Source: RYN-428 sp035648595 (GTDB lineage Bacteria > Planctomycetota > Phycisphaerae > Tepidisphaerales > Tepidisphaeraceae). From it: a stretch of 16,337 nucleotides of DNA. The notes beneath the pieces are model-generated. The model saw only the letters and a program-made list of their open reading frames with translations. It ran no database searches and was not told the origin of the DNA. Positions 1 through 4,743 of the stretch are shown piece by piece (the stretch's first letter is position 1; each line of letters starts with the position of its first letter). Both the position numbers and the translations under genes were made by a program. Location: the NCBI GenBank assembly GCA_035648595.1, contig DASRLH010000417.1, positions 1 to 16,337 on the forward strand, given 5' to 3'.

Positions 1-104
1 GCAAGTCCGACGGCCCACCCGGCTGGCTCACCCTCTGGCGCGGATGGAATGACCTTCACCTGATGGTCATGGGCGCGCGGGCGGCTGGACTGGAAAAAAT
101 GTGA
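1..104 (+). CDS. IS4-like family transposase, C-terminal end (partial)
   Basis: The reading frame that starts at base 3 is open to a TGA at 102-104 and encodes about 33 residues, including GPPGWLTLWRGWNDLHLMV. This tryptophan-rich ending matches what I recall of the C-terminus of IS4-type DDE transposases in planctomycetes. The DDE catalytic residues lie outside the window. The stop codon falls inside the terminal inverted repeat at 94-114, so the gene runs right up to the end of the element. A matching repeat and an ORF start at the right edge of the window indicate a second copy of the same element in the same orientation. The family call is from memory of homologues and is moderately secure. 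Confidence 0.65.
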   Translation, partial: KSDGPPGWLTLWRGWNDLHLMVMGARAAGLEKM

Positions 105-114
105 CGAAAGATGA
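94..114 (+). mobile_element. Right terminal inverted repeat of the left-edge IS
   Basis: This 21-bp stretch (six A, then TGTGACGAAAGATGA) is the exact reverse complement of 16213-16233. It overlaps the last codons of the transposase. The flanking DNA from 115 onward is half of a palindromic chromosomal repeat, which sets the element boundary close to 114. The exact boundary is ambiguous by a few bases because both copies have the same flank. Confidence 0.75.
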
Positions 115-208
115 GGCGTCTCGCCCGTGCCCGGTGCTTTAAAGCTTAGAAGTACCGCAGTTCCTCTACTACCGCGCCATCCGCACGGGCGAGACGCCCG
201 TGATACGT
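115..208. repeat. BIME-like palindromic repeat pair, disrupted by the IS
   Basis: Bases 115-131 are one half of the palindrome in reverse orientation (GGCGTCTCGCCCGTGCC). After about 29 bases comes a conserved stretch (TTCCTCTACTACCGCGCCAT, 161-180) and a complete palindrome at 184-202, CACGGGCG-AGA-CGCCCGTG, followed by ATACG. The same modules recur at 12229-12275 and 16121-16212. The forward palindrome lies 28 bases beyond the rpsG stop and could fold in its 3' transcript, but no U-tract follows. Confidence 0.75.
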
Positions 209-229
209 TGACCCCCTTCGTCCGGCGCG

Positions 230-706
230 TCACCACGCGAAGTGCGCGAATGCCTTATTCGCGTCGGCCATGCGGTGGGTTTGCTCGCGGGTGTTCATGG
301 CCTTGCCTTCCTTGCGGTAGGCGGCCATGAGCTCATCGGCAAGGCGGTCAGACATGGGCCGTCCGCCTGAGGTTCGGCAGGCGGCGAGCAGCCAGCGGAA
401 TGCCAGGCTTTGCTGCCGTTTCTTGTTGACCTGCATCGGCACCTGATAGTTGGCCCCGCCGACGCGCCGGCTGCGGACTTCGACGAACGGCTTGATGTTG
501 TTGATGGCCGTCTCGAACAGTTCCAGCGACGGAACATCCTTCATCTTTTTGGCGGCCTGGTCCATCGCATCGTAGAAAATGCGCTGGGCCACGCTCTTTT
601 TGCCCTGCCACATCAGGCAGTTGATGAACTTGCTGACCAGCTTGCTGTTGAAGCGCGGGTCGGGCTTGAGCATGTCGTCGCTGGCGGTGAACTTTTTGAA
701 TGCCAT
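230..706 (-). CDS. rpsG: Small ribosomal subunit protein uS7 (S7)
   Basis: The 158-aa product is the primary 16S rRNA-binding protein that nucleates the 30S head. It shows the family's FNSKLVSKFINCLMWQGKKS block (about residues 19-38), the FVEVRSRRVGGANYQVP block that binds RNA, and the RWLLAACR segment. The length fits the family (usually about 155-158 aa). The ATG at 706 has no close Shine-Dalgarno; GGAAAG lies 11 bases upstream, further than usual. It follows rpsL on the same strand after an unusually long gap of 292 bp filled with repeats. Downstream, where fusA would be expected in a str operon, there is only a palindromic repeat and an IS. Confidence 0.97.
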   Translation of the reverse strand: MAFKKFTASDDMLKPDPRFNSKLVSKFINCLMWQGKKSVAQRIFYDAMDQAAKKMKDVPSLELFETAINNIKPFVEVRSRRVGGANYQVPMQVNKKRQQSLAFRWLLAACRTSGGRPMSDRLADELMAAYRKEGKAMNTREQTHRMADANKAFAHFAW

Positions 707-819
707 GTTATTGCGTGCTTTCCGTTGTCAGTCGGCAATCCGCCGACTTTGGTAAATCATGTTCTCCCCGCCCGTTCACCCAGGCTACACAGCCGGGCCG
801 GCGGGAATACTCCGGAATT

Positions 820-867
820 GGTCAGTTGTCAGTTGTGGGTTGTCAGTGTGGGTTGTTAGTTGTTGGG
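820..867 (+). repeat. Degenerate tandem run of GTCAGTTG / GTGGGTTGT units
   Basis: Imperfect direct repeats such as GTCAGTTGTCAGTTGTGGG and GTGGGTTGTTAGTTGTTGGG fill about 48 bases. No reading frame here looks like a real protein. A related G/T-rich run of similar style lies at 13721-13770. Confidence 0.6.
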
Positions 868-931
868 AGCCGTGGGCCGCGAGCCCGGATATTCATCACG
901 AACCAGGAAAACTCGTCTTCTTTTTTCCGCT

Positions 932-965
932 TTGGATTTTGAATTTGCTTCGGATTTCGGATTTT
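932..965 (+). repeat. CGGATTTCGGATTT dispersed repeat, copy 1
   Basis: AT-rich segment ending in GCTTCGGATTTCGGATTTT. The same core occurs at 14546-14581 and, in reverse complement, at 14425-14460 and 16041-16060. Spurious translations of it read ISDF/FRIF, which is useful for spotting false ORFs. Confidence 0.65.
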
Positions 966-998
966 GCTCCCGCTGACGGCCGGCTCGCTCAATCGCGC

Positions 999-1370
999 TT
1001 ATTTGCCTTTCTTCGCGCCATACTTGCTTCGGCTGCGTTTGCGGCCATCGACGCCCAGGGCGTCGAGGGTGCCGCGGACGATATGGTAACGGACGCCCGG
1101 CAGGTCGCGGACGCGGCCGCCGCGCACCAGGACGATGCTGTGTTCCTGGAGATTGTGCTCTTCGCCGGGGATGTAGGCGGTGACTTCCTTGCCGTTGCTG
1201 AGCCGCACGCGGGCGATTTTGCGCAGCGCCGAGTTGGGCTTCTTGGGGGTCATGGTCTTGACCTGCAGGCACACGCCGCGCTTTTGCGGGCAGGCTTCCA
1301 GATCCTTGACCTTATTGATTCGGGGCAGCGCCCGCCTGGGCTTCTTGATCAACTGATTAATCGTCGGCAT
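999..1370 (-). CDS. rpsL: Small ribosomal subunit protein uS12 (S12)
   Basis: The 123-aa product is the decoding-centre protein of the 30S subunit. MPTINQLIKKPR starts it, followed by CPQKRGVCLQVKTMTPKKPN (uS12 core), the GEEHNLQEHSIVLVRGGRV block and the RGxLDALGVDGRKRSRSKYG tail. The lysine in TPKKPNSALRK that is changed in many streptomycin-resistant mutants is the sensitive type. The ATG at 1370 gives the family length and is preceded by AAGGAAA. A longer in-frame extension upstream lacks family similarity and is rejected. A sigma70-like promoter lies at 1432-1460. Neither rpoC nor fusA is adjacent. Confidence 0.97.
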   Translation of the reverse strand: MPTINQLIKKPRRALPRINKVKDLEACPQKRGVCLQVKTMTPKKPNSALRKIARVRLSNGKEVTAYIPGEEHNLQEHSIVLVRGGRVRDLPGVRYHIVRGTLDALGVDGRKRSRSKYGAKKGK

Positions 1371-1408
1371 ACGTTTCCTTATCTCCGTCCCCGGCAAACG
1401 CCGAGGCC

Positions 1409-1423
1409 TTCCCCGGTGGGGAA
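1409..1423 (-). promoter_or_regulatory. Hairpin at the predicted 5' end of the rpsL mRNA
   Basis: TTCCCC-ACC-GGGGAA on the minus strand forms a perfect 6-bp stem with a 3-base loop. It starts about 8 bases after the -10 box, so the transcript should begin at or within one or two bases of the stem. It could stabilise the mRNA or be an autoregulatory ribosomal protein site. Function is inferred. Confidence 0.45.
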
Positions 1424-1431
1424 AGCGGAGC

Positions 1432-1460
1432 AGTATATGAAATTGGTTGGCGCGTGGCAA
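1432..1460 (-). promoter_or_regulatory. Sigma70-type promoter for rpsL-rpsG
   Basis: On the minus strand, TTGCCA (1455-1460) and TATACT (1432-1437) are separated by exactly 17 bases. Each hexamer matches the consensus at five of six positions. The predicted start is near 1425, giving a 5' leader of about 55 bases ahead of the rpsL ATG. Confidence 0.7.
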
Positions 1461-1532
1461 GGGCACTGCGATGGGCGAAGAATGGAAACTGACTTGTCCG
1501 AATTTCAAGGCGAATTCAGGCGGCGGACGCTC

Positions 1533-2423
1533 TTAAGCAGGCTTGCCTTCGGCCCTATTTTCCCGCCGAAATTCTTCGAGCGCGACCTGCAATACACGTT
1601 GTAGATGGCTTGCTTGCTTACTGCGCGCATCTCGCGATAGCAGCCAGCGAACGAAGTGTTCAAGTAAGTCCTTGACTTCGATCGTCTCAAGAACTTCCGC
1701 ATCGCACAGCCGGATGATTTCTTCGTCGAAACTTGGCCGCACAAGAACACGTTTGGTGCCGGGAGACTTTGCCAGGTCGCGTCTAACCTTAAGAATGCTC
1801 TTGTCTGTCGTCACCTGATAGATGGCGTCGCCCGCGACGAAGTCCATCCCTCCATCGTTGGCGTGCGTCGTCGAGAACCGTTGGAGCGTAAAGCCGAAAC
1901 TCCGAAAATATTCGCGAAGGACTGCGAACGACACCACCTCGAACATCTCTCCCGCATTCCCCGTGATTTGTTCGAGATACGCGACAACCAAATCATGCCG
2001 CTCATCGATTTGCGCGGTCGGGAGGGCCGTCGTTTTCTCTAGCTGTTTAATAAGGGCCTGGCGGCGTTCGAACGCGGTCTCTAATGATTCCTTTAGCTCA
2101 TTTCGAAATGCTCGCAATTCTTCTCGTGTCACGCCGGTCATCAGCGATTCTCGAAAGCAATAGCGGCTATTGTTCAACTCCAGAAAGCCGTTACGTCCCA
2201 GGCGCCTATGGGTGTAAGTAGTATGGTAGTCGCTATGTCCATATTGCTTTGCCAAATCACGGAACGAGCGCATGATCTCGCTCTCTGAGCAGCCCAAGAG
2301 GTCGGATTTTCCTTGCATCTTTTGGAGATGCGCATCGAGAACCGGAATGGCAACGTACAGAACCGTTCGTTGCCCCGAATGCTTACGCAATGCTTCAATG
2401 ATCGTTTTATTAAGTTTTGCCAT
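1533..2423 (-). CDS. Winged-helix / Mrr-like restriction endonuclease-fold protein (putative)
   Basis: A 296-aa protein that I do not recognise by name. Residues about 5-95 look like a helical, winged-helix-type DNA-binding region. Residues about 120-130 are charged and helical. Residues 158-208 resemble the PD-(D/E)xK nuclease core of Mrr-type enzymes: GEMFEVVSFAVLREYF, a GF..QRFSTTHANDGGMDF segment (D190, D194), then IYQVTTDK (Q203, K208). In the classical motif a lysine would follow two residues after Q203; here that residue is Thr205, so catalysis may use K208 or be lost. A long C-terminal helix ends the protein. No Shine-Dalgarno is seen before the ATG at 2423. Base composition looks lower in GC than its neighbours, suggesting transfer. 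No intact methyltransferase partner is nearby. Confidence 0.55.
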   Translation of the reverse strand: MAKLNKTIIEALRKHSGQRTVLYVAIPVLDAHLQKMQGKSDLLGCSESEIMRSFRDLAKQYGHSDYHTTYTHRRLGRNGFLELNNSRYCFRESLMTGVTREELRAFRNELKESLETAFERRQALIKQLEKTTALPTAQIDERHDLVVAYLEQITGNAGEMFEVVSFAVLREYFRSFGFTLQRFSTTHANDGGMDFVAGDAIYQVTTDKSILKVRRDLAKSPGTKRVLVRPSFDEEIIRLCDAEVLETIEVKDLLEHFVRWLLSRDARSKQASHLQRVLQVALEEFRRENRAEGKPA

Positions 2424-2475
2424 GTCAGTTTACGCAGGCGTGGTCATCAGGCGAATGCCAGCATCAATGCGTCCC

Positions 2476-2503
2476 ATGTTACTTGCATTCAAGTTGACCT
2501 CAA
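2476..2503 (-). promoter_or_regulatory. Possible promoter for the nuclease-like gene
   Basis: Minus-strand TTGAGG (2498-2503) and TAACAT (2476-2481) are 16 bases apart, each with four of six consensus matches. The location in the AT-rich stretch just upstream of the ATG at 2423 is suitable, but the match is weak. Confidence 0.25.
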
Positions 2504-2637
2504 TTATTAGGATAACTTATGCGACGGACCCGCGGACTTCTACCCGTCCACGGAATCGCGAATAATCCATGGCCCTCCACGAGCGTGGGCGTTGATGCGC
2601 GTTGACAAACCACCACCGTGCCGTGAGAAATGCGACG

Positions 2638-3025
2638 ATGGACCTGCAACTTGATGGTTTGAAGTTAGACGACAACGGCCTGATTCCCGCGATCATTCAG
2701 GACGCCGGATCGGGCCAGGTCTTGATGATGGCGTGGATGAATCGGTCGGCTCTCGACAAGACCGTCGCCACCGGCAAGACCCATTTTTTCAGCCGCAGCC
2801 GCAATAAACTCCGGCTCAAGGGGGAAAGCAGCGGGCATGCGCAGCCGGGTGCAATCCATCCGCACCGATTGCGACAAGGACGTGCTGCTGGTGCAGGGCG
2901 AGCAGGCGGGCGCCGCCTGCCATGACGGCTATCACAGTTGCTTTTATCGCGAGCACCAGATCAGGCTGGATTGGAAAATCGTCGGCGAAAAAGTGTTTGA
3001 GCCGGATGAGGTTTATAAGAAGTAA
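2638..3025 (+). pseudogene. hisI: Phosphoribosyl-AMP cyclohydrolase, frameshifted
   Basis: HisI opens the ring of phosphoribosyl-AMP in histidine biosynthesis. The first frame reads GLIPAIIQDAGSGQVLMMAW, then THFFSRSRNKLRLKGESSGH. The family continues in the second frame with RVQSIRTDCDKDVLLVQ (the DCDxD metal-binding motif) and GAACHDGYHSCFYR (zinc cysteines). The switch falls near 2845, where CAGCCGGGTG would read CAGCGGGTG in frame; one extra C explains it. Corrected, the product would be 128 aa, of normal size. KLRLKGE has Arg where Trp is usual. I start at the ATG at 2638; an upstream TTG at 2602 is less likely. It stands alone, without other his genes. It could be a true lesion or an assembly error. 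Confidence 0.85.
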
Positions 3026-3282
3026 GGCGCCCGATTGAGAAGTACCGCCGCTGAACCGCCGAGCGGCTCGCAATAGTGGTGGCACTTGGGCAACAAAGGC
3101 ACGAGCCAGTCGAGATGACTGTATTTTCCGCCATACCATCCGAACGCGATGATCTTTTTCCCGCCAGCTTTTTTCGGCGAACTGAAGCGGGCACGCAGCG
3201 CGTGGCTTTCCACTCCCGCGAGGGCGGTCTCGTCGTCAAATAAGCTGGGTTTGATCCGAACCTCTGAAATCGTGCGAGACAT
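3013..3282 (-). pseudogene. D12-class N6-adenine DNA methyltransferase, N-terminal fragment
   Basis: An 89-aa ORF with the start of a Dam/D12-type methyltransferase: GWYGGKYSHLDWLVPLLPKC (about residues 48-67) and the AdoMet-binding block HYCEPLGGSAAVLLNR (69-84). After NRAP homology stops and three foreign residues lead to a stop. The catalytic DPPY motif and target recognition region are missing, since the family is usually about 250-300 aa. The break falls next to the 3' end of hisI, and the ORF overlaps the hisI stop by 13 bases, which marks a deletion or rearrangement junction. It lies downstream of the damaged peptidase E gene on the same strand. The start is preceded by an AAGGCAG sequence. 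Confidence 0.75.
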
Positions 3283-3328
3283 AGTCGGGCTGCCTTTGCT
3301 TTGACGGTATTGACACCGGCGGGCAATG

Positions 3329-3719
3329 TCAAAGAATAACCTCGACAGCGGCGAAACCGGCGGGCAATCCCCCGGCTACCAATTGTCGATAGGTCGGTCG
3401 GCGCTCGGATTCGCCGTCATAGTGCGGTGTTTCCGCCGCCGACGTAGATCACGTCCTGCTCTAAGACGAACGCCCGCAAGTCAGCCACCCTTCGCCGAAA
3501 GAGAGGCAGATGGTTCGGAATGCAATTCTTTCGGGCAAAAGCATCGTAAAACCGCAGGCAGGCGTTTTCGGAATCACCGCTTGCCGTGGGGACGAAGCAA
3601 ATCTTCGGCCGCAAAGAATGCGCCAGCGCGAGCACGTAATCATCGAGCAACGGATTCTCCGGCTCCATCAGAAAGCCGCCGCCGCCGAAGGCGAGGATAT
3701 GGGTGGAATTGTTGGACAT
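3329..3719 (-). pseudogene. Peptidase E (S51 family)-like protein with internal deletion
   Basis: The first 99 residues are typical of a dipeptidase E-like protein: ILAFGGGGFLMEPENPLLDD near the start, then ICFVPTASGD, and DVIYVGGGNTA. Immediately after NTA the frame hits a stop (3417). In another frame the sequence resumes as HYDGESERRPTYRQLVAGG, which belongs far downstream in the family, and ends at 3329. The middle, including the GxSAG nucleophile region, is absent, so the product cannot be an active peptidase. The start at 3719 has AAGAGG seven or so bases upstream. It sits 13 bases after the preceding small gene, as part of one minus-strand operon. Confidence 0.8.
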
Positions 3720-3732
3720 TGCCTCTTGCGGT

Positions 3733-3993
3733 TTAGGATGCCTTCCTGCGCCGTCGTCCGCGCCCATTGGCGGGACGCTGCTCGATGCGAACGATTTGGT
3801 CGAATGAGAAACGATCGTATCCTTTGGATTGGTGCGTCCCCTCCTTCATGCCGATGAAAACCAGCAGGCCGTAGCTCAGCACGCGAGCGACATCCCGGAA
3901 CGGCACATCGAATGTCTTGCCATTGCTCAAGTGCAGCCGTAACGGCACGAACGGCTCCCGCCAGACTGCGGCTTTAATTTCTTCTTTCAACAT
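3733..3993 (-). CDS. Small PFxPxRLHL protein, paralogue 2
   Basis: An 86-aa protein of unknown function. It aligns throughout with the upstream 80-aa protein: PFVPLRLHLSNGKTFDV near the N-terminus, a hydrophobic LSYGLLVFIG segment, then GYDRFSFDQIVRIEQ. The C-terminus is basic (GRGRRRRKAS), which may bind nucleic acid or be a natural extension. No signal peptide or membrane segment is seen. GGAG precedes the ATG at 3993, and the gap from the upstream gene is 9 bases. Proteins with this PFxPFRLHL opening are, to my memory, common hypothetical proteins in planctomycetes. Function is not known. Confidence 0.75.
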   Translation of the reverse strand: MLKEEIKAAVWREPFVPLRLHLSNGKTFDVPFRDVARVLSYGLLVFIGMKEGTHQSKGYDRFSFDQIVRIEQRPANGRGRRRRKAS

Positions 3994-4002
3994 AGGGGCT
4001 CC

Positions 4003-4245
4003 TCATTCGTGGGCTGCGTTCGACTCTTTTAACTGCTCCAAGCGCTCGATGTTTCGCAGCGCCACGATATCATAACCGACCTCTTCCCTGGGCTGCGTGG
4101 GTTCTTGGAATATCAATACGGAGTTCTGCAACATTTCCGCAGCATTTGACCGAAAAACGTCAAGCGTTTTTCCACTTACCAGATGTAGCCGGAACGGCGT
4201 GAACGGACTCTTTTGAAGCTCTGAACGAATATCTTCGCTTGTCAT
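4003..4245 (-). CDS. Small PFxPFRLHL protein, paralogue 1
   Basis: An 80-aa protein of unknown function and a clear paralogue of the next gene: PFTPFRLHLVSGKTLDV, a central LQNSVLIFQEP strand-like segment and GYDIVALRNIERLEQ. Its ATG overlaps the stop of the DUF433 gene (ATGA at 4242-4245) and is preceded by GAGGGAG, so the two are translationally coupled. The short length, repeated strands and lack of catalytic motifs suggest a small beta-rich protein, perhaps a binding module. Placement right after an antitoxin-like gene is suggestive of a paired function, but this is inference. Confidence 0.75.
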   Translation of the reverse strand: MTSEDIRSELQKSPFTPFRLHLVSGKTLDVFRSNAAEMLQNSVLIFQEPTQPREEVGYDIVALRNIERLEQLKESNAAHE

Positions 4246-4607
4246 GCTCCCTCGATACTTTCCGCGCTTAAGCCGAAAGACAAATGCCCGCCAATTTCAA
4301 CCGATCGCTTGGCCGCGCGAAGGCGCTCGACCACAGCGGGCGTGTTCTCATCCGCTTTCGCGCGAAAGCGCTCCCACGTCTCCTCTTGCCGCTTAAGGCA
4401 CACTGAAACCTCCTCGGAATGTGCAAGCATGTAGGTGATGGCGCCATAGACCTCCTCGAGAGTCAGCGAGGGATATTGCGCGCGAATGGATTCGGGTGAA
4501 TGTCCCTGGCCGTAGGCGGCCGCGACCGAATCCAGCATCACCCGCGTTTTACCAACGCGCATGACGCCATCTTGATCCGTGGCAACGTATGTCTGTGTGT
4601 CACTCAT
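4242..4607 (-). CDS. DUF433 family (VapB45-type antitoxin-like) protein
   Basis: A 121-aa protein with a DUF433 domain: GKTRVMLDSVAAAYGQGHSP followed by ESIRAQYPSLTLEEVYGAIT, a small winged/helix-turn-helix DNA-binding fold. The remaining half is charged and helical (EEVSVCLKRQEETWERF). Some DUF433 proteins are antitoxins of PIN-like DUF5615 toxins; no such toxin follows here, only the twin small proteins. I chose the ATG at 4607, since the upstream extension to 4724 lacks similarity; a GAGG sits before it. It heads a minus-strand operon of five genes, the last two decayed. A dyad at 4707-4733 in the shared promoter region could be its operator. Confidence 0.8.
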   Translation of the reverse strand: MSDTQTYVATDQDGVMRVGKTRVMLDSVAAAYGQGHSPESIRAQYPSLTLEEVYGAITYMLAHSEEVSVCLKRQEETWERFRAKADENTPAVVERLRAAKRSVEIGGHLSFGLSAESIEGA

Positions 4608-4706
4608 TGCGGGCCTCGGGAACAATGTACAACCGTTTGCCAAACCCTCACAGCGAACGCCAGAATAATTTTCGCATCGCGGAACGCATATCCAACTGCC
4701 GCACTC

Positions 4707-4733
4707 ATAGTTTAGTCTCGACACTCAAACTAT
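4707..4733. promoter_or_regulatory. Dyad in the divergent DUF433 / cyclase promoter region
   Basis: ATAGTTT (4707-4713) and AAACTAT (4727-4733) form a perfect 7-bp inverted repeat around 13 bases. It overlaps the likely -10 region of the cyclase gene. It would suit a dimeric DNA-binding protein such as the DUF433 protein encoded next to it. This assignment is inference. Confidence 0.4.
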
Positions 4734-4736
4734 AAC
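4731..4736 (+). promoter_or_regulatory. Probable -10 box of the cyclase gene
   Basis: TATAAC ends only 7 bases before the GTG start at 4744, so transcription would begin at or within a base of the start codon. No Shine-Dalgarno is present, which fits a leaderless mRNA. The -35 region (TAGTTT, 17 bases upstream) is poor. Confidence 0.4.
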
Positions 4737-4743
4737 ACGGCAT

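Larger units (their letters stand above)
707..998. other. Long rpsL-rpsG spacer filled with low-complexity repeats
   Basis: No gene is supported in this 292-bp spacer. It holds two repeat types described separately: a GTTGTCAGTTG-type run (820-867) and a copy of the CGGATTTCGGATTT family (932-965). Bacterial rpsL and rpsG are normally much closer, so the spacer appears to have been expanded by repeat insertion. No convincing promoter for rpsG was found here, so read-through from the rpsL promoter is assumed. Confidence 0.6.

Noticed and set aside
184..202. Rho-independent terminator of rpsG
   Set aside because: The stem is good, but no U-tract follows on the minus strand, and the same palindrome occurs at other sites that are not gene ends. 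It is listed as a repeat.
127..330. Short plus-strand ORF over the left repeat (HGRDARDT-type translation)
   Set aside because: It is a translation of the palindromic repeat and the antisense of rpsG. The same residue pattern appears at every copy of the repeat.
820..867. CRISPR-like array
   Set aside because: The units are short, imperfect and lack unique spacers of regular length. No cas genes are in the window.
2840..2850. Programmed frameshift in hisI
   Set aside because: No slippery heptamer, stimulatory structure or stop signal typical of programmed shifts is seen, and hisI is not known to use one. A mutation or sequence error is simpler.
3315..3368. Direct repeat ACCGGCGGGCAAT (3315-3327 and 3356-3368)
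   Set aside because: Thirteen bases of GC-rich sequence at the damaged end of the peptidase E gene; too short and unexplained to name as a mobile element or attachment site.
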